A stretch of DNA of 64,000 nt from Nocardioides sp. Arc9.136. GTDB taxonomy: Bacteria > Actinomycetota > Actinomycetes > Propionibacteriales > Nocardioidaceae. A model generated the notes under the pieces. The model was given only the letters and a program-made list of their open reading frames with translations. It had not been told where the DNA came from and did no database searches. Every line of letters begins with the position of its first letter. The stretch's first letter is position 1. The stretch spans positions 496,001 to 560,000 of the forward strand of contig NZ_CP113431.1 of the NCBI RefSeq assembly GCF_030506255.1, read 5' to 3'. The translations under genes were made by a program, and so were the position numbers. Shown here piece by piece: positions 17,531-29,322 of the stretch.

Positions 17531-18601
17531 TCAGGCGACGAGGGCGCCGAGGACGACGCAGAGGGGGACCACCAGCAGGCCCTCGCGGAGGAACTGGGTC
17601 CAGGTGACGTGCAGGCCGGCGAGGCGGCAGCGGCGCCGCCAGAGCAGGTTCGCCAGCGAGCCCCAGAGCAGCAGCATGCCGCCGGCGTTGACCCCGACCA
17701 GCAGGGCCGGCTGGAGGCCGTCGTCGGTCAGCGGCGCGAGCGCGAGCCACGCCGGGAGGTTGTCCACGGCGTTGGCGAGCAGGGCCGCCGCGGCGGCCAC
17801 CGCGACCGGGCCGGGCCAGTCGAGGCGCTCGACGTCGACCACCCGCAGGGCGACCTCGACCAGGGTGAACAGCGCGAAGGTGCCCACGAGGATGACCGCC
17901 GGGACCGAGCGCAGCAGCCGGCCTGGCCGCACCAGCCCCGGGTCGCGGACGACGGCGAGCAGCACGAGCACGGCCAGCCCGCCGGTCGCCGCGGCCCAGG
18001 CCGGGGCGCCGAGCACGGTCGCCACCGCGATCCCCAGCGCGACGGTCGCGCTGCCGGCGACCAGCACGGCGTCGTACGCCGGGAGCGTGCGGGGGACGGG
18101 GTAGGTGCCGGTGAGCGCTGCCCGGTGCCGCAGCGCGAGGACCGTGACAACGACGGCCAGCACGACGACCTGCGGCAGCCAGAGGTCGGCGACGAACGCA
18201 CCGGCCGACTGCCCCGTGCGCTCGACGGCCAGGAGGTTGGTGAGGTTCGAGATCGGCAAGAGCAGGCTCGCGCCGTTGGCCAGCCACAGCGTGGCGAAGG
18301 CGAACGGCAGCGGCGCCACCCCGACCTGGGCGGCGAGCGCGAGGGAGACCGGGGTGAGCATCACCGCGGTGGTGTCGATCCCCAGCAGCACGGTGGTGAC
18401 GGTCGCGAGCAGGCAGTGGGCCGCGAAGAGCAGCGGCGTGCGGCCACCGGCCAGCCGGGCGACGGCGTGGGCGGCGACGTCGAAGAGCCGGGCGTCCGCG
18501 CACAGGTCGCTCACCAGGGTGATGACGAGCAGGAAGGCGAGCACGGGCCACGTGGTCGTCCAGGCGGCGGCGGTCGCCTCGACCAGGACGTCCGGGAGCA
18601 C
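17531..18601 (-). CDS. SLC13/ArsB-type anion permease
   Basis: 356 residues from a GTG at 18601. The protein is almost entirely hydrophobic, with roughly ten membrane segments. Features of the ArsB/NhaD/SLC13 (ion transporter) superfamily are seen: a helix with LLGIDTTAVMLTPV and LWLANGASLLLPISNLTNLLAV in the first half, and AALLANAVDNLPAWLALAPL followed by GVNAGGMLLLWGSLANLLW in the second, the two inverted hairpin regions with Asn-Leu/Thr motifs. At 356 residues it is shorter than ArsB (about 430). No arsR or arsC is nearby, so arsenite efflux is not supported; the transported ion is unknown. Confidence 0.75.
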   Translation of the reverse strand: MLPDVLVEATAAAWTTTWPVLAFLLVITLVSDLCADARLFDVAAHAVARLAGGRTPLLFAAHCLLATVTTVLLGIDTTAVMLTPVSLALAAQVGVAPLPFAFATLWLANGASLLLPISNLTNLLAVERTGQSAGAFVADLWLPQVVVLAVVVTVLALRHRAALTGTYPVPRTLPAYDAVLVAGSATVALGIAVATVLGAPAWAAATGGLAVLVLLAVVRDPGLVRPGRLLRSVPAVILVGTFALFTLVEVALRVVDVERLDWPGPVAVAAAAALLANAVDNLPAWLALAPLTDDGLQPALLVGVNAGGMLLLWGSLANLLWRRRCRLAGLHVTWTQFLREGLLVVPLCVVLGALVA

Positions 18602-18613
18602 GGCCGCACGGTA
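18602..18613 (-). promoter_or_regulatory. Leaderless -10 (TACCGT) for the permease
   Basis: On the minus strand TACCGT (18613-18608) is followed by 6 nt and then the GTG at 18601, the same arrangement as other leaderless starts in the window. Confidence 0.5.
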
Positions 18614-18630
18614 GTGCCCCGGACGGCGAC

Positions 18631-18665
18631 GAGCCCGGCCGCCCCGTGGTGGGGCGACCGGGCTC
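18631..18665 (-). terminator. Strong hairpin terminator after katG
   Basis: GAGCCCGGCCGCCCC and GGGGCGACCGGGCTC form a 15-bp stem with one mismatch around the loop GTGGT. It begins 23 nt beyond the katG stop on the minus strand and separates katG from the permease promoter. No long T-run follows, as is usual in high-GC actinobacteria. Confidence 0.8.
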
Positions 18666-18687
18666 GAGCGGGGTCAGGCGGTCGGGC

Positions 18688-21496
<2,809 letters not shown>

Positions 21497-21512
21497 GGCA
21501 CGAGCATCGCGG

Positions 21513-21536
21513 GTTTTCTGGATCAAGTCAAGATTA
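21513..21536 (-). promoter_or_regulatory. furA-katG promoter/FurA operator
   Basis: On the minus strand this AT-rich stretch reads TAATCTTGACTTGATCCAGAAAA, unusual in this GC-rich window. It resembles the FurA box upstream of mycobacterial furA-katG (CTTGAC, then ATTCCAGAAA). It lies 17-40 nt upstream of the furA ATG, so bound FurA would block its own transcription. Confidence 0.75.
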
Positions 21537-21607
21537 CCTGCGGGAGCCGTCCCGACGTGACCCGGCTCACCCTAGAGTGCGGGGACAGGACGCGTTGGGG
21601 AGGAACC

Positions 21608-23266
21608 ATGGCCGGTCAGGACGCAGCACAGCCGGAGCCGCAGGGGGCGCGGCTGTCGTACGCCGCGGGCGGGGCCGAGCCGCCGCTGCTCGAGGAGACG
21701 ATCGGCGCGAACCTCGAGCGCACGGTCGCGGCCCACGCCGAGCGGGAGGCCCTCGTCGAGGTCGCCACCGGCCGTCGCTGGACCTGGGCGGAGCTCGACG
21801 CCGACGTCGACGCCCTGGCCCGCGGCCTGCTCGCCGCCGGGATCGAGCGCGGCGACCGGGTCGGCATCTGGGCGCCGAACTGCGCGGAGTGGACGCTCAC
21901 CCAGTACGCCACCGCCAAGGTCGGCGCGGTCCTGGTCAACGTCAACCCCGCCTACCGGACCCACGAGCTCGCCTACGCCGTCGAGCAGTCGGGGATGCGG
22001 CTGCTCGTCGCCGCCTCCCGGTTCCGCACGAGCGACTACGCCGCGATGGTCGCCGCGGTCCGCGCGGACTGCCCGGCGCTGGAGCGGGTGGTCCTGCTCG
22101 ACACCGAGGACTGGGCGGCCCTCCTGGCCGAGGGCGAGCCGCTGCCGGCCGGCGCGGTGGCCGAGCGGATGGCAGAGCTGGACCCCGCCGACCCGATCAA
22201 CATCCAGTACACCTCCGGCACCACCGGCCGCCCCAAGGGCGCGACGCTCAGCCACCGCAACATCCTCAACAACGGCTACCTCACCACCGAGCTGATCGCG
22301 CTCGGCCCCGAGGACCGGCTGTGCATCCCGGTGCCCTTCTACCACTGCTTCGGGATGGTGATGGCCAACCTCGGGTGCACCAGCCACGGCACCACGATGG
22401 TCATCCCGGCGCCGGCGTTCGACCCCGAGGCCACCCTGGCCACCATCGCCGCCGAGCGCTGCACCGGCGTGTACGGCGTGCCGACGATGTTCATCGCGAT
22501 GCAGCACCACCCGACGTTCGCCGACCACGACCTCTCGACGCTGCGCACCGGGATCATGGCCGGCTCGGTGTGCCCGGTCGAGGTGATGCGCCGCTGCATC
22601 GAGGACATGGGCATGACCCAGGTGTCGATCGCGTACGGCATGACCGAGACCTCGCCGGTCTCCTGCCAGACCCGGGTCGACGACGACGTCGAGCGGCGCA
22701 CGGCCACCATCGGGCGGGTCCACCCCCACCTCGAGATCAAGGTGGTCGACCCGGTCTCGGGCGAGACCGTCGGGCGGGGCGAGCCGGGGGAGTACTGCAC
22801 GCGCGGCTACTCGGTGATGCTCGGCTACTGGGAGGAGGAGGAGAAGACCCGCGAGGCCGTCGACGCCGACGGCTGGATGCACACCGGCGACCTCGCGGTG
22901 ATGCGCGAGGACGGCTACTGCACGATCGTCGGTCGGATCAAGGACATGGTGATCCGGGGTGGCGAGAACATCTACCCGCGCGAGGTCGAGGACTTCCTGC
23001 ACACCCACCCCGACGTCGAGGACGTCCAGGTCGTCGGGGTGCCGGACGAGCGGTACGGCGAGGAGCTGTGCGCCTGGATCCGGGTGCGTGCCGGGGCGGA
23101 GCCGCTCGACGCGGCCGCGGTGCGGGCCTACTGCGAGGGTCGGCTGGCGCACTTCAAGGTGCCGCGCTACGTCCTCGTCGTCGACGAGTTCCCGATGACG
23201 GTCACCGGCAAGGTCCGCAAGGTCGAGATGCGCGAGCGGTCGGCCTCCGAGCTCGGGCTGGGCTGA
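21608..23266 (+). CDS. Acyl-CoA synthetase (AMP-forming, FadD type)
   Basis: 552 residues from the ATG at 21608, preceded by GGGGAGGAA. A TAGAGT -10 lies near 21573-21578. ANL-superfamily motifs are intact: P-loop [11 protein letters not shown], the acyl-binding region [18 protein letters not shown], the hinge region [12 protein letters not shown] and [16 protein letters not shown], and the C-terminal catalytic Lys in TVTGKVRK. It activates a fatty acid or similar carboxylate with ATP and CoA. It is divergent from furA, with no obvious pathway partners beside it, so chain length is unknown. Confidence 0.9.
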   Translation: MAGQDAAQPEPQGARLSYAAGGAEPPLLEETIGANLERTVAAHAEREALVEVATGRRWTWAELDADVDALARGLLAAGIERGDRVGIWAPNCAEWTLTQYATAKVGAVLVNVNPAYRTHELAYAVEQSGMRLLVAASRFRTSDYAAMVAAVRADCPALERVVLLDTEDWAALLAEGEPLPAGAVAERMAELDPADPINIQYTSGTTGRPKGATLSHRNILNNGYLTTELIALGPEDRLCIPVPFYHCFGMVMANLGCTSHGTTMVIPAPAFDPEATLATIAAERCTGVYGVPTMFIAMQHHPTFADHDLSTLRTGIMAGSVCPVEVMRRCIEDMGMTQVSIAYGMTETSPVSCQTRVDDDVERRTATIGRVHPHLEIKVVDPVSGETVGRGEPGEYCTRGYSVMLGYWEEEEKTREAVDADGWMHTGDLAVMREDGYCTIVGRIKDMVIRGGENIYPREVEDFLHTHPDVEDVQVVGVPDERYGEELCAWIRVRAGAEPLDAAAVRAYCEGRLAHFKVPRYVLVVDEFPMTVTGKVRKVEMRERSASELGLG

Positions 23267-23335
23267 GCGGCTCGACGCCGATCGTGCCGGCCGGGCGGGG
23301 TTACCCTGCTGCGGGCCGAGCAGCAGGAGGTGGCC

Positions 23336-24148
23336 GTGGACGCGAGCGGTGCGAGCCGGGCCTGGCGCTCGACGCTGACGGACCTGCGGGAGCGCAGCGG
23401 GGCGCCGATGGTCTTCGGCGGGCCCGTGGGGACCGGCGGGCTGCGGCTGACCCACTTCGTCGGCGCGCGCACCGGCTCGCTCGACGGCCTCGTCGTCCGC
23501 GCCGGCTCCGGCCTCGGCGGGCGGGTGCTGCGCGAGTCCGACGTCCTGGTCGTCGAGGACTACGGGCTGGCCTCGGAGATCACCCACGACTACGACGCGG
23601 CGGTCTCCGCGGAGGGCCTGCGCACCGTCGTCGGGGCACCGGTCGTCGTCGGCCGCTCGGTGCGGGGCGTGGTGTACGCCGGCCTGCGCGGCGCGCCCGG
23701 CCGCTCCGACCACGTGCTGCGGCTGCGGGCCGCGGCGACCGGCGCCGCCCGGCACCTGGCGCGGGAGATCGCCGTCGAGGACGAGGTCGAGCGGCGGGTC
23801 GCCGCGCGGCAGGCGGAGGAGGCGCGCTCCGCGGTCTCGCTCGGCCGTGCGCACGCGGAGCTGCGCGAGCTGGCCGCGAGCACCACCGACCCGGCGCTGG
23901 GCGCCCGCCTCGAGCGGATCGCCGCAGCGATGGTCGAGGAGGCGCCGGCCGCGCCGCCGCTCTCGCCCCGGCAGGTCGACGTGCTCGCGCTGGTGGCCAC
24001 CGGCGCGCCGTACGCGGTCGTCGCGGAGCGGCTGGGGCTCTCGGCCCAGACGGTGAAGTCCTACATGCGCGACCTGCTCGTCGTGCTCGGTGCGCACGGC
24101 CGCCACGAGGCGGTCGCGGAGGCGCGCCGCCGCGGGCTCCTGCCCTGA
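23336..24148 (+). CDS. GAF-domain LuxR-type transcriptional regulator
   Basis: 270 residues from the GTG at 23336, chosen because GCAGGAGG lies 5 nt upstream; another GTG at 23330 overlaps that site. A GAF-like sensor fills about residues 20-145 (GRVLRESDVLVVEDYG, TVVGAPVVVGRSVRGVVYAG), a coiled linker follows (VEDEVERRVAARQAEEA), and the C-terminus is a LuxR HTH (LSPRQVDVLALVATG...AERLGLSAQTVKSYMRDLLVVLG). It lies 67 bp upstream of an acyl-CoA ligase on the same strand, with an inverted repeat between them, and probably controls that gene in response to its substrate; this is inference. Confidence 0.85.
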   Translation: MDASGASRAWRSTLTDLRERSGAPMVFGGPVGTGGLRLTHFVGARTGSLDGLVVRAGSGLGGRVLRESDVLVVEDYGLASEITHDYDAAVSAEGLRTVVGAPVVVGRSVRGVVYAGLRGAPGRSDHVLRLRAAATGAARHLAREIAVEDEVERRVAARQAEEARSAVSLGRAHAELRELAASTTDPALGARLERIAAAMVEEAPAAPPLSPRQVDVLALVATGAPYAVVAERLGLSAQTVKSYMRDLLVVLGAHGRHEAVAEARRRGLLP

Positions 24149-24164
24149 CGCGGCACCGACGGGG

Positions 24165-24182
24165 CACCCCCATCGGGGGGTG
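24165..24182 (+). promoter_or_regulatory. Inverted repeat CACCCCC-ATC-GGGGGGTG upstream of acyl-CoA ligase
   Basis: A near-perfect dyad with a 3-bp centre sits 33 bp before the ATG at 24216 and 16 bp after the regulator stop. It is too short-looped for a good terminator hairpin and is better placed as an operator, perhaps for the neighbouring LuxR-type protein. Confidence 0.5.
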
Positions 24183-24215
24183 TGACGACCGTCTCCCGGC
24201 GATGACGCTGGTGCC

Positions 24216-25910
24216 ATGACCGCCACCGCAGAGCTGCGCCGCGTCCGCGACGCCCTGGTCGAGCGCCGCACCCGGTACGCCGATGCCGTCGCCGACTTCT
24301 CCTGGCCCGACGTCGGAGCGACCTTCAACTTCGCCCACGACTGGTTCGACCCGTTCGCCCGCGGCAACGACGCCCCCGGGCTGGTGATCCTGGAGGAGGA
24401 CGGCACCCGTGCGTCGTACTCCTTCGCCGAGCTGGTCGACCGCTCCGACCAGGTGGCGGCGGCGCTCGGGTCCTACGGGATCGGCCGCGGCGACGCGGTG
24501 CTGGTGATGCTCGGCAACCAGGTCGAGCTGTGGGAGACGATGCTGGCGCTGACCAAGGTGGGCGCGGTGATCATGCCGACGACCACGGCGGTCACGACGG
24601 CCGAGCTCGCCGACCGGATCCGCCGCGGCGGTGCGCGTGCGGTGGTCTGCAACCCCGCCGACACCGCCAAGCTCGACGGCATCGAGGGCGACTTCCTCCA
24701 GTTCGCCGTGGGTGGCGCGGAGGGGTGGCTCGACCACGGCGCGGCCTACGAGCTCGAGCCGCGGCCGGTCCCCCACCCGGGCAACGGCACCGACGACCGG
24801 CTGCTCCTCTACTTCACCAGCGGCACCACGAGCCGGCCCAAGCTGGTCGAGCACACCCACCGCTCCTACCCGGTCGGCCACCTCACCACGATGTACTGGC
24901 TGGGCCTGCGGCCCGGCGACGTGCACCTCAACGTCTCCAGCCCCGGCTGGGCCAAGCACGCGTGGTCGAACTTCTTCGCGCCCTGGCTCGCCGAGGCCAC
25001 CGTGCTGGTCCACAACTACCGGCGCTTCGACCCCGTCACGATGCTGCGGGCGATCCGGGAGGAGCGGGTGACGACGTTCTGCGCGCCGCCGACGGTGTGG
25101 CGGATGCTCATCAACGCCGACCTGAGCGGCGGCCCCGGCGACCTGCGCGAGGCGATCGGCGCCGGCGAGCCGCTGAACGCCGAGGTGATCAAGCAGGTGC
25201 GCGACCTCTGGGGGCTGACCATCCGCGACGGCTTCGGGCAGACCGAGACCACCGCCTCGATCGCGAACACCCCGGGCCAGCCGGTCAAGGCCGGGTCGAT
25301 GGGCCGCCCGCTGCCCGGAGTGCCGGTCGTCCTGGTCGACCCCGCCACCGACGAGGTGGTCGAGGGACCCGGCGAGGGGGAGATCTGCCTGGACCTCGCG
25401 GCGGGCCCGGTGACGCTGATGACCGGCTACCAGGGCGACCCCGACCGCCACGCGGAGGCGATGCGCGGCGGCCGGTACCACACCGGCGACGTCGCCGACC
25501 GCGACGAGGACGCCTACATCACCTACGTCGGCCGGACCGACGACGTCTTCAAGGCCTCCGACTACAAGGTGTCGCCCTTCGAGCTGGAGTCGGTGCTGAT
25601 CGAGCACCCGGCGGTCGCCGAGGCGGCCGTCGTCCCGGCCCCGGACGCCGTCCGGCTCGCGGTGCCCAAGGCGTACGTCGCCCTCGCCCCCGGCCACGAG
25701 CCCACCGCCGAGACCGCCCGGTCGATCCTGGCCCACGCGCGCGAGCAGCTCCCTCCGTACCTCCGCGTGCGCCGGCTGGAGTTCTTCGAGCTGCCCAAGA
25801 CCATCTCCGGCAAGATCCGCCGCGTCGAGCTCCGCGCCCGGGAGGTGGAGGTCGCCCAGCAGCGCCCCAGTACCGAGTACCGCGACGACGACTTCGACCT
25901 GAGGGCGTGA
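24216..25910 (+). CDS. AMP-dependent acyl-CoA ligase (medium-chain/acetyl-CoA synthetase-like)
   Basis: 564 residues. ANL motifs are present: P-loop YFTSGTTSRPK, the SPGWAKHAWSNFFAPW segment typical of ACSM and acetyl-CoA synthetase-like ligases, DGFGQTETT, RYHTGDVADRDEDAYITYVGR, the hinge DDVFKASDYKVSPFELE, and catalytic Lys in LPKTISGKIRR. It should activate a short- or medium-chain, or aromatic, acid to its CoA ester. The N-terminal domain with FNFAHDWFDPFA resembles the acetyl-CoA synthetase branch more than FadD. Regulation by the GAF-LuxR gene just upstream is likely. Confidence 0.9.
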   Translation: MTATAELRRVRDALVERRTRYADAVADFSWPDVGATFNFAHDWFDPFARGNDAPGLVILEEDGTRASYSFAELVDRSDQVAAALGSYGIGRGDAVLVMLGNQVELWETMLALTKVGAVIMPTTTAVTTAELADRIRRGGARAVVCNPADTAKLDGIEGDFLQFAVGGAEGWLDHGAAYELEPRPVPHPGNGTDDRLLLYFTSGTTSRPKLVEHTHRSYPVGHLTTMYWLGLRPGDVHLNVSSPGWAKHAWSNFFAPWLAEATVLVHNYRRFDPVTMLRAIREERVTTFCAPPTVWRMLINADLSGGPGDLREAIGAGEPLNAEVIKQVRDLWGLTIRDGFGQTETTASIANTPGQPVKAGSMGRPLPGVPVVLVDPATDEVVEGPGEGEICLDLAAGPVTLMTGYQGDPDRHAEAMRGGRYHTGDVADRDEDAYITYVGRTDDVFKASDYKVSPFELESVLIEHPAVAEAAVVPAPDAVRLAVPKAYVALAPGHEPTAETARSILAHAREQLPPYLRVRRLEFFELPKTISGKIRRVELRAREVEVAQQRPSTEYRDDDFDLRA

Positions 25911-25956
25911 CGGCGCCCCGGCCCGGCCTGCGCGACGAGGCGCGCCGGGCCGGGAC

Positions 25957-25969
25957 TAGGGTCGCGGGC
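25957..25969 (+). promoter_or_regulatory. Leaderless -10 (TAGGGT) for threonine dehydratase
   Basis: TAGGGT at 25957-25962, 7 nt, then GTG at 25970. The same hexamer and spacing occur before the genes at 15540 and 56587. Confidence 0.65.
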
Positions 25970-27229
25970 GTGCAGCTGCCAACCGCGTCGGACGTCGAGC
26001 GAGCGGCGGGACTGCTCGGCGGGGTGGTCGGGACCAGTCCGCTGCAGCACTCCGCCCGGCTCTCCGCCGCCACCGGCCTCGACGTGTGGCTCAAGCGCGA
26101 GGACCTGCAGGAGGTGCGGTCCTACAAGGGCCGCGGCGCCTACAGCCTGATCGCGGGACTGTCCGCCGCGGAGCAGCAGCGCGGGGTGACCTGCGCCAGT
26201 GCCGGCAACCACGCCCAGGGCGTCGCGTTCGCCTGCTCCCGGCTGGGCGTGCGGGCCACGATCTTCCTGCCCCGGACCACGCCCCGGCAGAAGCGCACGC
26301 GGATCGCGGCGCTCGGCGGCCGGTTCGTCGAGGTCGTCGTCGACGGCGACACCTACGACGACGCCGCCCTGCGCAGCCGCGAGCTCGCCGAGGCGACGGG
26401 TGCGGTCGTCGTGCCGGCGTTCGACGACCCCCGCACCATCGCCGGCCAGGGCACGGTCGCCCTGGAGATCCTCCAGCAGCTCGGCCGCGCGCCCGCCGCC
26501 GTCGTCGCGCCGGTCGGTGGCGGCGGCCTGCTGGCCGGCACGCTGACCGTCCTCGCAGAGCGGGCCCCGCGGGTCGCCGTGGTCGGGGTGGAGCCGGCGG
26601 GCGCGGCGTCCATGACGGCCGCGCTCGCGGCCGGGGCGCCGGTCGAGCTCGAGGCCGTCGACTCCTTCGTCGACGGGGCCGCCGTGCGCCGCGTGGGGGA
26701 CTGGACCCACGCCGTCGCCGCGCAGCACCGACCGGAGGTGCGCACCGTCCCCGAGGGACTGGTCTGCGTCGAGATGCTCGACCTCTACCAGTCCGACGGG
26801 ATCATCGCCGAGCCCGCGGGGGCCCTGGCCACCGCCGCGCTCCGCGACTCCTCCGCGGGCGGTCCGGTCGCCGAGCCGGGCGCCACCGTCGTGTGCGTGC
26901 TCTCCGGCGGCAACAACGACGTCAGCCGGTACGCCGAGGTGGTCGAGCGGGCGCTCGTGCACGAGGGGCTGCGCCACTACTTCCTCGTGGAGTTCCCCCA
27001 GGAACCGGGTGCGCTGCGGATGTTCCTCGACGACGTGCTCGGCCCCGACGACGACATCGTGCTCTTCGAGTACGTCAAGCGGTCCAACCGCGAGACCGGC
27101 CCGGCGCTGGTGGGCATCGAGCTGCAGCGGCCGGCCGACTACGCGCCGCTGCTGGAGCGGATGTCGACGTCCGGCATCCGGGTCGAGGTGGTCGAGCCGA
27201 CCAGCCCGCAGTTCCGGATGGTGCAGTAG
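25970..27229 (+). CDS. ilvA: Threonine dehydratase (ammonia-lyase)
   Basis: 419 residues from the leaderless GTG. Fold type II PLP enzyme: the Schiff-base Lys is in VRSYKGRGA, the substrate loop is SAGNHAQG, and the phosphate-binding glycine loop is PVGGGGLLAGT. A C-terminal ACT-like domain starts near residue 330 (RHYFLVEFPQEPGALRMFLDDVLGPDDDIVLFEY), as in the shorter IlvA form with one regulatory domain. It deaminates L-threonine to 2-oxobutanoate, the first step to isoleucine. The ACT domain should give allosteric control. It is transcribed alone from its own promoter. Confidence 0.93.
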   Translation: MQLPTASDVERAAGLLGGVVGTSPLQHSARLSAATGLDVWLKREDLQEVRSYKGRGAYSLIAGLSAAEQQRGVTCASAGNHAQGVAFACSRLGVRATIFLPRTTPRQKRTRIAALGGRFVEVVVDGDTYDDAALRSRELAEATGAVVVPAFDDPRTIAGQGTVALEILQQLGRAPAAVVAPVGGGGLLAGTLTVLAERAPRVAVVGVEPAGAASMTAALAAGAPVELEAVDSFVDGAAVRRVGDWTHAVAAQHRPEVRTVPEGLVCVEMLDLYQSDGIIAEPAGALATAALRDSSAGGPVAEPGATVVCVLSGGNNDVSRYAEVVERALVHEGLRHYFLVEFPQEPGALRMFLDDVLGPDDDIVLFEYVKRSNRETGPALVGIELQRPADYAPLLERMSTSGIRVEVVEPTSPQFRMVQ

Positions 27230-27298
27230 CGGCTCCCGCGTGGAGGAGTGGGTACCCCCGGCTCGCCAGCTGACGCCGTACCCGAGGAGACGGAGCCG

Positions 27299-28048
27299 AT
27301 GCCCTCGATGGAGCCCATCCCGGAGACGCGTCGGGCGATCGACGAGCTCGACGCGGACCTGGAGGGGACCGACACCGACCTGCTCGACCGGCTGCTCGCC
27401 GCGGCGGCGGAGGTGCGCCGCGTCGTGCCCGACTGCCTCGGGCTGAGCCTGGGCTACCTCCGCGAGGGGGTCGTGCTGACCCTGGTCGCCAGCGACGTCG
27501 ACGTCGCCGTGCTCGACGCGGTGCAGTACCTCGCCGGCGGCCCCTGCGTGGACGCGGCCGCGGCCGAGTCGGTGCTCGAGGAGCAGCACGCCGACCTCTT
27601 CGACGAGGACCGGTGGCAGCTCTTCGCCCGGACCTCCGCGGCCAAGGCCGTGCGCAGCACCCTCACGCTGCCGATCGTCGAGGCTGGCGAGGTGGTCGGC
27701 ACGGTCAACCTCTACGGTGCCTCGTCCCACGCCTTCACCGGCCACCACGAGGAGCTCGCCGAGGTGTTCGGCGCCTGGGCCCCCGGCGCGGTCACCAACG
27801 CGGACCTCTCCTTCAGCACCCGGGCAGAGGCCCGGCGCGCGCCCCAGCGGCTCGCGGACCAGCGCCTGGTCGACACGGCCGTCGGCATCGTCAGCGAGCA
27901 GCTGGGGGTGGACGTCGACGCCGCCCGCGGCCGCCTCTCCGAGGCTGCCTCCCGGGCCGGCGTGGAGCTCACCGACCTCGCCGAGGCGGTCCTCGAGTCC
28001 GCGCTCCGCCGGGCCGAGCCCGGCCCCGACGGCGAGCCCGAGGACTGA
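27299..28048 (+). CDS. GAF-ANTAR domain protein (putative RNA-binding antiterminator)
   Basis: 249 residues from the ATG at 27299 (GGAGACGGAG upstream); the frame opens at a GTG at 27248 that lacks a spaced ribosome site. A GAF domain covers about residues 30-165 (LGLSLGYLREGVVLTLVASD, then TLTLPIVEAGEVVGTVNLYG). The C-terminal 60 residues (QRLVDTAVGIVSEQLGVDVDAARGRLSEAASRAGVELTDLAEAVLE) fit the three-helix ANTAR domain that binds paired RNA hairpins to prevent termination. Orphan GAF-ANTAR proteins are numerous in actinobacteria. Its target RNA is not evident here. Confidence 0.85.
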   Translation: MPSMEPIPETRRAIDELDADLEGTDTDLLDRLLAAAAEVRRVVPDCLGLSLGYLREGVVLTLVASDVDVAVLDAVQYLAGGPCVDAAAAESVLEEQHADLFDEDRWQLFARTSAAKAVRSTLTLPIVEAGEVVGTVNLYGASSHAFTGHHEELAEVFGAWAPGAVTNADLSFSTRAEARRAPQRLADQRLVDTAVGIVSEQLGVDVDAARGRLSEAASRAGVELTDLAEAVLESALRRAEPGPDGEPED

Positions 28049-28260
28049 GCGCCGCCCGACCCGGCTCCGGCCCTGAGTCGTGCGGGGTGGTCCGGGGTGG
28101 TCCGGACCGGGGTTTGGGCGCCCGCGCGGACGGGCAGGAGGCGGGCCTGCTGGAGGGAGCATGACTGCCGCAAGGCACCAGCAGGACGGGTTGCCTCCGT
28201 GCCCCGTCGGGCTGTCCCGGTCGGTCCCCCCCCACATCAGCGACCGGGGCAGTCCATCTC

Positions 28261-28282
28261 GCGGCGGGTCACCCCCCGCCGC
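28261..28282 (-). terminator. Hairpin terminator after the AraC gene
   Basis: GCGGCGGG and CCCGCCGC form a perfect 8-bp stem around TCACCC, starting one base beyond the AraC stop on the minus strand. The rest of the 28049-28260 gap holds a repeated GGGGTGGTCCG and no convincing gene. Confidence 0.6.
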
Positions 28283-29293
28283 TCAAGCGGCGCCGTTGCG
28301 CCGGACGGCCCGGGGCGTGCGGCCCCACCAGCGCCGGGCGGAGCGGGAGAGGGCCGACTGCTCGGCGAAGCCGACCATGCCCGCGACCTGGCCGAGGGGC
28401 AGGTCGGTGCCGGTCAGCAGCCGCAGTGCGGCCTGGCGGCGTACGTCGTCGAGCAGCGCCCCGAACGTCGTCCCCTCGGCCTCGAGCCGGCGCTGGAGCG
28501 TCCGCGGGTGCATCGACAGCAGGGAGGCCACCGTGCCGACGTCGACCGGGCGGGTGCCCAGCGCCTCCTGCACCACCGCGCGCACCCGCGGCGCGAGCCG
28601 GCGCTCGACGCCGGGGGACTGCTCGGCCAGGAAGGCCAGCGCCAGCAGCCGCAGGTTGTCGTTGACCCCGGTCAGCACGTGCTGGGACAGCTCCCGGGGC
28701 ACCCGCAGCACCGCGGCCGGCACGTCGCGCCCGACCCGGACCGGCGCCCCGAAGAAGTCCTCGTACGCCGCGGCCGGCGCCGGCGGCCGGTAGGGGAGGT
28801 CGACGCTGCGCAGGCCGTACGGCCCGCCGACGAGGTAGGTGATCGTCCGGTGCACGAACCCCACGCCCAGGTCGGTGCCCTGGACCGGGCCGGCGCTCGT
28901 CGCCGGCCCGTAGAGCAGCGCCGCCGAGGAGCGGTCGCCCGAGGGGTCGGGCCCGACGGTGAGGCTGAGCGAGCGGCCGTGGACGAAGAGGTACCGCGAG
29001 GTGCAGGCGAGGGCGTCGCCGAGCGTCGGCGAGTGCTGGATCGCGACGGCGAGCGAGCCGAGCATCGTGAGGTCCTGCCGCCGCGCGATCCGCAGGCCGA
29101 GGTCGGGGGCGTCGAGCTCCCGGGCGGCCAGCTCGAGCACGGTCGCCGCGGCCTGCTCCGGCACGAGCACGTCGTCGCGGTCGAGCGCCTCGACGGGCAG
29201 CTGCGCGGCACGGGCCAGGCGCTCGGCGTCCCCGCCGAGCTCCGCGACGGTCGCACGCAGCCCCCGGAGGCCTGCGGAGCGGATGTGGCTCAC
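28283..29293 (-). CDS. AraC-family regulator with arabinose-binding-like N-terminal domain
   Basis: 336 residues from the GTG at 29293. The N-terminal half (LRATVAELGGDAERLARAAQLPVEAL..., SPTLGDALACTSRYLFVHGRSLSL) fits the PF12625-type ligand domain. The C-terminal about 100 residues are an AraC double HTH (VGTVASLLSMHPRTLQRRLEAEGTTFGALLDDVRRQAALRLLTGTDLPLGQVAGMVGFAEQSALSRSARRWWGRTPRAVR). It is divergent from the monooxygenase at 29384. Regulators of this subfamily often sit next to, and activate, genes for flavin monooxygenases and lipid-like substrates, so it probably controls the 29384-31911 pair. Confidence 0.9.
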   Translation of the reverse strand: MSHIRSAGLRGLRATVAELGGDAERLARAAQLPVEALDRDDVLVPEQAAATVLELAARELDAPDLGLRIARRQDLTMLGSLAVAIQHSPTLGDALACTSRYLFVHGRSLSLTVGPDPSGDRSSAALLYGPATSAGPVQGTDLGVGFVHRTITYLVGGPYGLRSVDLPYRPPAPAAAYEDFFGAPVRVGRDVPAAVLRVPRELSQHVLTGVNDNLRLLALAFLAEQSPGVERRLAPRVRAVVQEALGTRPVDVGTVASLLSMHPRTLQRRLEAEGTTFGALLDDVRRQAALRLLTGTDLPLGQVAGMVGFAEQSALSRSARRWWGRTPRAVRRNGAA

Positions 29294-29322
29294 CGGTCCA
29301 GCCTGGCGGTGCTGTCGCGATC

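Noticed and set aside
17325..17531. Possible CRISPR array
   Set aside because: The whole 43-bp period is repeated with no variable spacers, and no cas genes are present.
17531..18601. Arsenite efflux pump ArsB
   Set aside because: The protein is short for ArsB and no arsR, arsC or arsA gene is nearby; only the superfamily is supported.
28049..28260. Small gene in the gap after the GAF-ANTAR gene
   Set aside because: The open frames there are low-complexity and lack a ribosome site; the repeated GGGGTGGTCCG looks non-coding.
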